From Nitzschia sp. pyKryTriq1 (taxonomy: Eukaryota; Bacillariophyta; Bacillariophyceae; Bacillariales; Bacillariaceae): 64,000 nt of DNA. The stretch spans positions 2,404,629 to 2,468,628 of the forward strand of contig OY101119.1 in assembly GCA_956465555.1 (NCBI GenBank), written 5' to 3'. The notes under the pieces were generated by a model. The model was not told where the DNA came from, did not search any database, and saw only the letters and a list, made by a program, of their open reading frames with translations. The translations under genes and the position numbers were made by a program. Below are positions 39,760 through 49,159 of this stretch, in pieces (the stretch's first letter is position 1; every line of letters begins with the position of its first letter).

Positions 39760-41133
39760 TCATTCCCCCGTTTCTGCTGGTTGCGAGTCGTCCCTGCCTG
39801 CATCGGTGACGCCACTAGCGCCTTCCTCGCCTTCCCTTTGCTCCTCCGCACATTCTCTAGCTTCGGGATGTGGTGGTGGCGGCGGTGCTTCTTCCACTAC
39901 TGACGACTCGTCAAAGTCGCCATAACTCTTTTCTAGTTGGTCGGAGACAACGACCCAGAGAAACAAGCCGCCGAACATACACAAGGCAAGAACTTCCAAC
40001 CCAATTCCAGTTCTTTTGAGTGATCTGTTGTGTCGTATCAAATACTCATAGCTCTTTTTGCCAATAGCGCTGCAGTCCTCACAGTTCCCATGCATGAACA
40101 ATCGCTGAGACTCGTTCTTGCCGGATGATGGTGCTCGAGCCTGATGTTCCCATGCGGACACAATAGTAGTAGTAGCGGTGGACGTTGGATCCATTACGAT
40201 TCCTCGAAAGTCCTGCTCCTTGATGCCATATTTGTTCGCGACGCATTGCTTTGCGTCGTCTTGAGTTCCCATTTCTAGACAAGCAAATCCTTGTTCTTTC
40301 ATCCGACCCTCGCATCGAACACAATCGGGTTCGTACACCGATGTGGAACACCAAGTCGTTGATGGCAGATCAGGACCATGATCAGCATCCGGGCACCCCC
40401 AGTCCAATCCCCAGTGAACTACAGGCTTGGCGATATGGATGTATGCAGCATGATCTTGATCACTGCTCCTTCTTCGAAGCTGAGAGAAGTGCCCCCTCAT
40501 TTTCAAAGATTCCACTGAAACATCCGTGACGATCATAGGACCGTAGTACGTGTACTCTTCGATGGACGCCATTTGTTTGCAATAGACTGTCAGCATGGTA
40601 AGTCCAGGCAAAACAGAAAGCAAGGTGATCAAAAAGACCCCAAAGAGAATACATATCGTCCGCGTACTGCTCGTCACTCGAATGTACAAGAAATCGGTCA
40701 AAAACGCCAGCGGGACCCACAGAAGCAACGTGCCCACCAAGATCCCAGGGAGTCCAATCATCGGTCCTTCCGTCGTACCAGAACTACCAGTACTACCAGT
40801 ACTACCACCAGTGGTGCTAGTTCCTCGATCGTAGGACGTCGAGTAGACGGAACCGCTCCAGGTCAATAGCGCCACAGAAGCTTCAAAACTGAACATGAGA
40901 AAGGCATTGCAGCAGTGACGAGTCCACTGGTGGCAAGGAGACGAAAGGCGACGCGACGCCCACGTGTCATGGCTTCTGGCGTGGTAGCCCCAGAAAATGG
41001 CAAAGAAGACTGACAAAAGTATCGTGGTACTCAGAAACAAAGCATATCCTGTCGAGTAGGGAACGAAGAAAAAGTCCACCGCCGCCTCGTCATCGTCTTT
41101 GAAGGACGACACACCGGACGACATTGACGTCAT
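39760..41133 (-). CDS. Polytopic membrane protein, unrecognised
   Basis: Intronless 457 aa from the ATG at 41133 (MTSMSSGVSSF); the longer frame upstream starts without ATG. There are about five hydrophobic segments. Four lie in the first ~180 residues: ~25-48, ~72-92, ~125-150 (GLPGILVGTLLLWVPLAF) and ~158-180 (CILFGVFLITLLSVLPGLTML). One lies near residue 385-405 (LALCMFGGLFLWVVV). Between the fourth and fifth is a ~200-residue loop with at least eight Cys (CPDADHG, CVRCEGR, CEDCSAIG), likely an extracytoplasmic disulfide-bonded domain. The C-terminal tail is acidic and Pro-rich. No family is recognised; a receptor- or channel-like surface protein is possible but unproven. Confidence 0.65.
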   Translation of the reverse strand: MTSMSSGVSSFKDDDEAAVDFFFVPYSTGYALFLSTTILLSVFFAIFWGYHARSHDTWASRRLSSPCHQWTRHCCNAFLMFSFEASVALLTWSGSVYSTSYDRGTSTTGGSTGSTGSSGTTEGPMIGLPGILVGTLLLWVPLAFLTDFLYIRVTSSTRTICILFGVFLITLLSVLPGLTMLTVYCKQMASIEEYTYYGPMIVTDVSVESLKMRGHFSQLRRRSSDQDHAAYIHIAKPVVHWGLDWGCPDADHGPDLPSTTWCSTSVYEPDCVRCEGRMKEQGFACLEMGTQDDAKQCVANKYGIKEQDFRGIVMDPTSTATTTIVSAWEHQARAPSSGKNESQRLFMHGNCEDCSAIGKKSYEYLIRHNRSLKRTGIGLEVLALCMFGGLFLWVVVSDQLEKSYGDFDESSVVEEAPPPPPHPEARECAEEQREGEEGASGVTDAGRDDSQPAETGE

Positions 41134-41825
41134 TGTTCGTCTTTTCGCGCGAAGAATCTCGACTTGACAACGACGACGACGACGACGACTTCCAAGCCGC
41201 AACTGGCACTGGTGCAAGACTGAGACTGCTTTTACGATGGTGAAGAGATCGGCATGAATGAATCAACTATACTAGTAGAATCTCGAGGGTTTGTAACAAC
41301 CCTTGTATTTCGATTTGGAGTGACGCGAATCGTCATGGCGGAACCGAATTCCTCGCAAGACAATAGTTTTCTGTTGTTGACGAGCGAGTTCGATTTCCAT
41401 CATCGATCATCGAGATGCTGATGATGATGTTTTTCCCGCCGACCGCCCACCACACGCGTCGCCCAAGACCTCGCATCGACATTGGACCTCGCGCGCGCTC
41501 TTGCTTTCAGTCCGTCCGTATGACTGGTATGAATACAGTACACGTACCGGTATGATACCAAGTACCGGTACGAGTACGGACGGTCGGTGTTCGTGCTTTT
41601 TGCGGGGCGAGACGATGACGATGACCGCGCAAAACGCCGAGCCAGAAAGCTCTCTGCTCTACTACTAGTAAAATGATGTTACAGCAGCAAAAGGGTTTGA
41701 CCTCCTCACTGTTGCTCCCCTCATCGCATAAAGCATAGGCCCTACCGGTATAAATACTGTACCTCCAGATATCCTGCAAGAAGAAGACGCGGAAGAAGAA
41801 CCATTTTAAAATTGCATCTCCAAAA
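41134..41825. other. Divergent spacer
   Basis: A GTACCGGTAC-type cluster lies at about 41525-41580. No gene is recognised. It contains the presumed promoters of both neighbours. Confidence 0.5.
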
Positions 41826-43136
41826 ATGGACGACGAACCAGAAGAAGCATCCTTTCCCTCCAAATTCCATCAGCTGACGAAGCGTGACAAATATGTGGCA
41901 GCGGTGGCGGCTATGATCGGTTTCACTTTGGGTGTTCTTCTTTTTGCCGTCACTTTGGGTCGGCAATATTCTCACTCGTTGGAGGATTGGGAGGTCCGAC
42001 ACAATGCAACTCTGCAAGCTATGCAGGAAAAAGTGGATCTTGTCACACTCGAAAAACGAAAATGTCTGGACGACGTCGATACGCAAGTCTTGGCAGTGGC
42101 AGAACTGCGAGGGAAACTGGCGGCGCGGACCAAGATGGTGGAACAAGCAGAGGAACTGCAAGTAGAATTGGAGGCAAGAGGGCGTCGAGTAAAAGAATTG
42201 GTAGAAGAGACGAGGTTACGAGAACAGGAATACTATGAGCTGAGAGGCATCATCGATCAACAGGCGGCCGAAATGGCAACGAAATCGAAAATGTGTGGCC
42301 AAGTAGAGGAAAGAGCGGCTAGACTTACGGAACAACGGGGTGGGCTCACGCGGCAGCTGAAAGCTTTGGACGGTAGAGTCCATGAGTTGAACACCCAGGT
42401 GGGAGAGCACCAACTGGAAACGAGGCGGTACCGGGATCGAATTCAACAACGCGAATCTTTTCTGTGTAAAGAAGGGTAAGTACTGTATTATACGTATATG
42501 CCGATAAAAGCGTTGAATGTGGTGCCAATACTTCCTTGAGGGTATCATCGATCGTGGAGGAGTCTCATACTCTTCCGTTCGTTACCGCCTTCTTTGTTGT
42601 CACCCAGCTATGGAATGGGTCCATATTACGTTCAAATCACAGCCAAGACGCGAGGAGACACGGACGATGATTCTCCAACGTCATTTTCCTTCGTAGTGGA
42701 ATTGGCGTCACGAAGGGATCTCCCGCACTCGGTGTTCACCTTTTTGTCGCTAGTAAGCTATGAAATGTACTATGGTACAACTTTTGTCGCGCCAGAGGCT
42801 GCTAGTAGTGCAAACAGCATCTTGGGTCTTTCCCTGGACATGGACGCAGAGGTCGCGTTTAACCAAAAACGTCGAGCGGTGGGTATGCAAGAATATATTT
42901 TGATGTTTCCCGAGATTTCAGCACGCTTCCCTTGTGAAGAATATTCTGTGGGATTTCAGGGACTGGGGCCATCGTTGGAATTATATCTATCGCCGTCGGA
43001 CGAGGAAGCCAGCCGGGACGGAAGATCGTGCTTTGGAAAGATTGTCAGAGGAGTCGAGAGTATTGTGGCCATTCAGAAATCTGTTTCCAACGGCCAAGCT
43101 GTAGATATTACTCACATGCAACATCTTTTGCTTTGA
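41826..43136 (+). CDS. Single-pass coiled-coil protein with cyclophilin-like C-terminal domain
   Basis: Two exons, 41826-42475 and 42608-43136, with a 132-bp intron; 392 aa. The N-terminus is cytosolic, a membrane helix sits at ~25-46 (VAAVAAMIGFTLGVLLFAVTL), then a long Glu/Arg/Gln coiled coil at ~50-210, then a domain beginning GYGMGPYYVQITAKT. FVVELASRRDLPHSVFTFLSLVSYEMYYGTTF corresponds to the early strands of cyclophilins, but the classic catalytic Arg/Phe block is not evident, so it may be an inactive fold. The join gives an uninterrupted frame through GG|C. Topology suggests a type II lumenal or extracellular protein; a chaperone-like or tethering role is only inference. Confidence 0.75.
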
Positions 43137-43806
43137 GGCGTTTCGAAAATTAGTAGGAGTCACAATAATAATAATAATAATAATGTCAGCAAACGTAGAC
43201 CCATTCTTCTCTCTCTAGTCTAGAGATAGAGCTCTAGAGAGCTGGAGTATACGAGTACAAAGCTTGTTCGAGTGATGAAAGTTACGAGTAAGTGACCCAA
43301 GAGCAAAAGTAAACGAAGAACATACGGTATATTTGGACGATGGATTGACCGAAGTCATTTGGGTCGTTGGAATCGGAAATCGGATCGTTGCTTCGTTTGG
43401 CCTACTAGTAGAGGCCTCCCATGGGGCGGACAGGCAGAGGATGAAAGATCCTTTTTCCATTTGTCTACCCCCAAGCTCTAGAGATGATTTCTTCGATGTG
43501 TTTTTTTCAACAGAGTGACTCGGGGGTCTGCAACGATATCTTGTTGAGATCTGTAACGCGTTGTACCTGGCAAGTGCCGTAATAGTATGTACAGTACGTT
43601 CTCTTACGGCGATGAATGACGCACGCTATTACACGATGAGGAATGAGGACCGCGACGATGGACGATGATAAGAGAGAGGAGTTATTGCTCTGGTTGTGGT
43701 TGCTGCTGTTGGCGGGAACACAAAAAGTCTCCAGGCGATAAGCTGTTCCTCTCGCTAGCATACTTATCATATCCTCTCGATTGATTGATTCACTCATTCG
43801 TCCACC
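43137..43806. other. Spacer before xylose isomerase
   Basis: (AAT)n microsatellite at 43162-43184 and CTAGAGAG-type short palindromes near 43216-43240. No gene is recognised. Confidence 0.5.
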
Positions 43807-45156
43807 ATGACCGAACCTGCCGTCAAAAAGAACAAGTACGAGTTCTTTCCCTCGGTCCAAAAGATCGAGTACAAGGGTCCCTCCTCGACGGATCCCCTCA
43901 GCTTTCGGCATTACAATGCCGACGAGGTGATTCTGGGAAAGCCCATGAAGGAATGGCTTCGTTTCAGCGTATGCTTCTGGCATACTTTTGTCGGTGGAGG
44001 TGGTAGCGATCCTTTTGGTAGCCAGACTCTCATTCGCGATTGGGAAGGAGACCTCCAAGGAATGGAACTAGCCAAGCGTCGAGCCGATGTAGCCTTTGAG
44101 TTCTTTACCAAGCTAGGCGTTGAGTATTATTGCTTTCATGACTTCGACGTCGCTCCAGAAGGTGAAAGCCTTGAAGAGTCGCTAGGTAATATTGATGCCA
44201 TGGCGGATTACTTGCTCGAAAAGCAAAAGGAAACAGGAGTGAATCTCCTGTGGGCGACTCAGAATCTCTTTTCTCACCCCCGATACATGAATGGCGGTAT
44301 GACGAATCCGGACGTTCACGTCTTTTGCTACGCTGCTGCTCAGATCCAAAAGGTCATGGACATTAACAATAAGTTGGGAGGCCTGAATCATGTTTTTTGG
44401 GGCGGACGAGAAGGCTACCAGAGTCTGTTGAACACGGACATGAAGAAGGAGTGCGATCACATGGCGGCCATGTACAAGATGGCAGTGGCCTACAAGGAAA
44501 AGAAGGGATATACCGCTCAGTTTCTGTTGGAGCCCAAACCCAGAGAGCCCTCCAAGCATCAGTACGATTATGATGCGCAGACAACTCTGGCGTTTCTGCA
44601 CCAGTACGGTCTGACGGACCACTTTAAGCTCAATATTGAGCCCAACCATACCACCTTGGCGGGGCATGAAGCCGTGCATGACATATATGTTTCTTCCATC
44701 TATGGAATGCTAGGAAGTGTTGATTCCAATACTGGTGATACTCTTCTTGGATGGGATACAGACAACTTCCCCATGGATGTGGCGCAGACTACGGCAGTCA
44801 TGTCGATTCTCTTGGAGCAAGGTGGCTTTGAAACTGGGGGGTTGAACTTTGACTGCAAGGTACGACGCGAGTCAGTGGAACCGGTGGATCTCTTCATCGG
44901 GCATATTGGAGCCATGGACACCTATGCTGCCGGGCTTCGAAGAGCTGCCAAGATGAAGGAAGAAGGCACACTACGGTCCATGCTGGACGAGCGCTATCTC
45001 TCGTGGAAGACAGAGGCGATTGGGCAGAAGATTGAAAAGGGTGAAGCTACCTTGGAAGAGTGTGCTGAATACGCCAAGGGCAAAGGGGAACCAAAGAAGA
45101 TTTCCGGCAAGCAAGAGTTGTATGAGATTGTGCGAAATCGGCATGTATACGGTTAA
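43807..45156 (+). CDS. xylA: Xylose isomerase
   Basis: Intronless 449 aa, the usual length of class II xylose isomerases. Signature blocks: FSVCFWHTFVGGGGSDPFG with the catalytic His region, HDFDVAPEG, WGGREGYQSLLNTDMKKE (WGGREG substrate/metal site), FLLEPKPREPSKHQYDYD with metal-binding Glu and the Lys, NIEPNHTTLAGH, and VDSNTGDTLLGWDTD. It converts D-xylose to D-xylulose (and glucose to fructose in vitro), using two divalent metals. No organelle presequence is evident, so it is probably cytosolic. The lack of introns and the strong bacterial look are compatible with an ancient lateral transfer, though composition matches neighbours. Confidence 0.95.
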   Translation: MTEPAVKKNKYEFFPSVQKIEYKGPSSTDPLSFRHYNADEVILGKPMKEWLRFSVCFWHTFVGGGGSDPFGSQTLIRDWEGDLQGMELAKRRADVAFEFFTKLGVEYYCFHDFDVAPEGESLEESLGNIDAMADYLLEKQKETGVNLLWATQNLFSHPRYMNGGMTNPDVHVFCYAAAQIQKVMDINNKLGGLNHVFWGGREGYQSLLNTDMKKECDHMAAMYKMAVAYKEKKGYTAQFLLEPKPREPSKHQYDYDAQTTLAFLHQYGLTDHFKLNIEPNHTTLAGHEAVHDIYVSSIYGMLGSVDSNTGDTLLGWDTDNFPMDVAQTTAVMSILLEQGGFETGGLNFDCKVRRESVEPVDLFIGHIGAMDTYAAGLRRAAKMKEEGTLRSMLDERYLSWKTEAIGQKIEKGEATLEECAEYAKGKGEPKKISGKQELYEIVRNRHVYG

Positions 45157-45255
45157 AACACGTCACTCTAGCTAGAATAATCAGCAACTACAATCAGCTC
45201 AAAAGACCATCGGATATAATTGGTTTTGCTATTTCTTTTTAGTAGAAGGTTGCGT

Positions 45256-48200
45256 CTACGGAAACCCTGTGCAGAGGAACTCTAGTCCGGGGGTGTTTTC
45301 GAATTGGCACACGCAGTTCCCCTCCCTGGTACAGCAGTAGGAGCAACAGGGGCATTCCAAGTCGGAGACGCAGTCGGATGCAAACACTGGGAAAGAATTA
45401 TTAAAAACCGCGCAGACACTGTCTGGGACACTCCCGCTCAACAGGTTGAATTCGACTCGAAGTTTATCTGCACAAAAGCGAGACAAAGCATTAGTGTTGG
45501 CATCTTGGTGCGAAGCAATATGCGAGGTGAAGGCAGACTTACTCAAACTACCCAAGGAACGAAAAGATGTAGGAATCTCGCCAGTGAGTTGGTTGGAATA
45601 CAGCAAAAGCTGCCGCAGGAGCAGCAGGCGGCCAAACTCCAACGGAATAGGCCCAGAGAGTTTGTTATCCGACAGATCAAGATTGTCACGTAGCAAAGCT
45701 AAGTTGCCAAGCACAGTGGGAATGGTTCCCGATAGAAGGTTCCTGCTTAGATTCAATCGTAATAAACTCGAGAGTTTTCCAATCTCGGAAGGTATAGTTC
45801 CTCCCAGCTTGTTGTCTGCAATGCTTAACGAGGATAACGCAGCAAGGTTGCCAATTTCGGTCGGGATTGAAGTGAATGCATTGGAATCGGCTGAAATATT
45901 CGTAACTGATCTGAGACCGCTCAGTTGTCTAGGGATGCTTCCTGAAATCTGGTTGTTTGATAGGAGCAGTGACTCTACCAGGACCAAGTTCCCGATTTCG
46001 GAAGGTAGCGTCCCAACAATCAGGTTTCCCCCCAAATCAATCAAGTTGAGTTTGGTCAGTAGACCAATCTCAGACGGAAGTTGCCCTGCAAACATATTTC
46101 CATTCAGGTTTAGTGCCGTCAATTCAAATAAGTTCCCAATCTCTGTGGGAATGGGCCCTTGCATTCGATTTCCCCGTAAGCTTAAAAGCTCTAGCCTTGA
46201 TAGCAAACCAATCTCACTTGGTATTGTCCCAATGATCGAGGCACCCCCTTCGCCGATTGGAACGAGATCGATGGTGTTCAGGCTGTTGGAAAGAAGTCCC
46301 AACTCGGCCGGGATAGTGCCATTTAGGCCGTTGAAGTTGATCTCGAGGTTCGTGAACAATCCATCTGTGTTGCATTGTAAGCCAGCACGGCCGCTGGTAA
46401 ACCAAAGGCATTCGTCGGTGCTAGACAACCATTGATCGTTGTTCGTCCAATTTTCACCGTCGGTGCTGTAGAAAAATGTAGCAAGCGCAAAACGCTGTTT
46501 TTTGCGCTCCGTAGAATACGACGCCAAAGAGTCGTCTGATGACAACCATTGCAAGGCTCGAACCTGCGGCGACGATTCTCTGCCCGTGAACCCTTTCAGA
46601 ATCGGCCATTCCTCACCCAGTAGTTCAAACAGTTCCTGGTCAACATCTGCAAGTCGAGGAAGTGACTGCCCTGTTGATGAAGGAGAAGGCCCCCCTAATG
46701 GACCCACTGAAGGACTCGCAGTAGAGGGCCTTGACGGGCGGAGGGAAGGCTGAAAGTTAGGAGACCATAATGACGATGGCTGAAGAGTCGAGACCATATC
46801 CAACGAAACCTCGGAAAAGGGAGCGACTGAAGGTACAGGCGTCTCGACTACTGAAGGGATACTCCTTCCACCAGAGGATCCACCTTCCTCGTTTTTATTG
46901 AAATACAGTCCGAAATAAATCCCAAGACCTGTCCCAATCAGAACCAATAGGACAATGCACATTCGCGCATCTCCTTGCCCTTTTGCAGCCGGTATATCGT
47001 ATTCTGTGGACGAGTAGCTAGACGACGAAGCGGCGTCGTCATCCTCCCGTGTTTGGTATGTACCCAACAAGGTGCTGATCTTGGGCATTTCCCCGATCAC
47101 CTCACCCGTGTACACATCGATGTTAACTACCCGCTGTTTGGTGGATTTACTGCGAGACATGGAAGAATCTGCCGACAGATTTGCGGAGGAGTGTTTGTTC
47201 ATTCTTTGACTTGAGGCTGCTTGTGCAAGAGCCTCCAGCTTCCGTTTACGTTGCTCCAATTCATGTCTTCGTTGTGCTCGGACGGTCTCATCTGCTTCTT
47301 TGGGGGCGTTACTGTAGGCACCATTTTCATCTGATACCCGTACACTTGTTGTTCGGATCATGGATGTATTTTCACCTTTTGTCGCTATTCTATCGCTTCT
47401 CTCTGTGTATCGACTCGCCGCTGCTGCCGCCAATGCAGCCGCTTGTCGCTTCCTAATACTCTCCCTTGCACGCTGCGACGAGGCAAGCACATCTTCCTCT
47501 TCTGGTTCATGTTCTTCCCTTTTCGACTCGACTCGTGCTGATCCTCTCTCCCCAATGTTCCGGCTATGCTGTAGTTCTGTCTCTGATAAGACAGGTTCGA
47601 GACCTCTTCTGGTACCCGCCATTCCAGGATTGCTTAAAAGAGTAGTCTGGTCTTTGTCAAAGGATGACGAAGCCCCCGAAGACAATTGACTATCCGCCAC
47701 GGAATAAACATTGCTATCTGCCTCCGAAACATCGTCATCGATTTTTAAATTCGGGGGTTTGGCCATGGCTTGTGCTATCTGGGCACGAATCTGTGCAAAA
47801 GTTGGAGCTGGTTCTTCATCTTCATCTGGGGCCACGTTCTGCTCCAGCGGTGATGATTCAGAATTTCCAAGCTCGGGCGAGAGAGCTGGAGAGTCCATAT
47901 GTTCGTCATCCGAACTGATCGTAGCGATTGTATCATTTTTTGATGGAAAAGATCTTTCCGCTTCCGGCTCCTCATCGTCTTCGCCCCGCGAAGAAATGGG
48001 AGAGGGCTGAGCCTGGTATCGTTTTAGCCGCCCAGATCGGCTCCCCGTGCCCCCTTCGTGTGATCGGAAACTCCGGCCGGACGCATTCAACGAAGAGAAC
48101 GATGAGACTGACGCCGCCCCTTCGTAGCTGTGGTTCAGCGCCGATTCGGGGATGTCAGTGGCGTCGTTGACTTCCTCCCCTTCTTCCGTGTAACGCTTTA

Positions 48201-48414
48201 CTCGCAATTGCCGCCGACGCCTCTTACTTGCGGTGCTCGTCGATGAATGCACAGACGAAAACGATAAGTCGGCATTGCTCCTATTTTCCACCTTCGTCGT
48301 GGATTTGACGAGGTAGTCAAACAAATTTATGCCGATTCCTGAATCGTCTGCCTGCTCCGAGGTGCTCTCCTCCAGTTCTGCCAACAGGTCCTCGGGAGAC
48401 TTTCTGCTGGCCAT
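45256..48414 (-). CDS. Single-pass LRR protein 1 (kinase-less, diatom receptor-like)
   Basis: Two exons, 45543-48414 and 45256-45467. The 75-bp intron (45468-45542, GTAAGT...TGCAG) is a multiple of three and open, so it is easily translated by mistake. Spliced length is 1027 aa. Residues 1-~480 are disordered, Ser/Glu-rich and cytosolic. A membrane helix follows at ~484-507 (MCIVLLVLIGTGLGIYFGL), then a Ser/Pro stalk (~515-585), then the LRR cap RFALATFFYSTDGENWTNND with DECLW and a Cys pair, then about ten plant-type LRRs (LxxLxLxxNxLxGxIPxEIG) and a C-terminal Cys-rich cap (CPCCSYCC, CVCQF). Removal of the intron gives SLGSLNKLRVEFNLLSG, which lines up with LRR protein 2. A ligand-binding surface role is inferred; no kinase domain is present. 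Confidence 0.88.
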   Translation of the reverse strand: MASRKSPEDLLAELEESTSEQADDSGIGINLFDYLVKSTTKVENRSNADLSFSSVHSSTSTASKRRRRQLRVKRYTEEGEEVNDATDIPESALNHSYEGAASVSSFSSLNASGRSFRSHEGGTGSRSGRLKRYQAQPSPISSRGEDDEEPEAERSFPSKNDTIATISSDDEHMDSPALSPELGNSESSPLEQNVAPDEDEEPAPTFAQIRAQIAQAMAKPPNLKIDDDVSEADSNVYSVADSQLSSGASSSFDKDQTTLLSNPGMAGTRRGLEPVLSETELQHSRNIGERGSARVESKREEHEPEEEDVLASSQRARESIRKRQAAALAAAAASRYTERSDRIATKGENTSMIRTTSVRVSDENGAYSNAPKEADETVRAQRRHELEQRKRKLEALAQAASSQRMNKHSSANLSADSSMSRSKSTKQRVVNIDVYTGEVIGEMPKISTLLGTYQTREDDDAASSSSYSSTEYDIPAAKGQGDARMCIVLLVLIGTGLGIYFGLYFNKNEEGGSSGGRSIPSVVETPVPSVAPFSEVSLDMVSTLQPSSLWSPNFQPSLRPSRPSTASPSVGPLGGPSPSSTGQSLPRLADVDQELFELLGEEWPILKGFTGRESSPQVRALQWLSSDDSLASYSTERKKQRFALATFFYSTDGENWTNNDQWLSSTDECLWFTSGRAGLQCNTDGLFTNLEINFNGLNGTIPAELGLLSNSLNTIDLVPIGEGGASIIGTIPSEIGLLSRLELLSLRGNRMQGPIPTEIGNLFELTALNLNGNMFAGQLPSEIGLLTKLNLIDLGGNLIVGTLPSEIGNLVLVESLLLSNNQISGSIPRQLSGLRSVTNISADSNAFTSIPTEIGNLAALSSLSIADNKLGGTIPSEIGKLSSLLRLNLSRNLLSGTIPTVLGNLALLRDNLDLSDNKLSGPIPLEFGRLLLLRQLLLYSNQLTGEIPTSFRSLGSLSKSAFTSHIASHQDANTNALSRFCADKLRVEFNLLSGSVPDSVCAVFNNSFPVFASDCVSDLECPCCSYCCTREGNCVCQFENTPGLEFLCTGFP

Positions 48415-49159
48415 CTCTCGTGCCTCGGATGTGAGGAGAAGAGAATTTTGACAATGACGGCACTCGTAAAATGGAGAGAGGGAGCTTTTGTCTTTTGGTG
48501 TCCTCGGTGATTGACGGCCGTCCTCGCAATATGATACCAGGTATTAATGTACGGTACACGGTACTCTATCGGTACATACTGTAGCATATGATACTGATGA
48601 AGGGCTTTTGCATGTTGCATGCGATGACTTCCGAATTCACACAACAGCAGGCATAAAAAGGCGTGACAAGAAAAACCGCGAAACCAAAAGAGGTGCATAA
48701 AATAGTAATATGTGTGTGACACCCTTCCGACATGTTGAAGTCCTAAGTACCGTCTTCAACGAACTATCAATATCATTAATGTAATCAGCTCTGTGGATAA
48801 TCATACCTCAGAGGTTTGCCACCGCGCACGGGGACCAGGCACGGGTCCGGTACTGGTACCAGTGTTGGTACCGTACAGTACAAGTCTACCAGGTACATGG
48901 TACTGGTACCTTGTACCACTGGTACCGGTCCTACCGGTAGACGAACCAGGTAGGTACAGTATTTATTGATCCCTGTTCACCGGTACTACAGTACCTGGTA
49001 CTTGTACTGTACGTTGTACCAAGTACTGGTATTGAACCGGTAGAGTACTGTACCGGAAGACATGCGACTGCAATATCTACAGCACTACTGGTATTGTACT
49101 CGTACTGCTTACTCTACCGGTAGTAGCTAGAGCACCTCCAAAGTTTTGGAGAAAGATAA
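48415..49159. other. Spacer between LRR genes 1 and 2 with dense GTAC island
   Basis: Both flanking genes are on the minus strand. No gene is recognised. The second half is almost wholly GTAC-palindrome sequence. Confidence 0.6.
48838..49130. repeat. Dense GTAC-palindrome island
   Basis: The densest example in the window: GTACTGGTACC, GGTACCGG, AGTACTGTACC and similar strings occur every few bases in both orientations, placed just after the 3' end of LRR gene 2 (49160). Confidence 0.8.
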
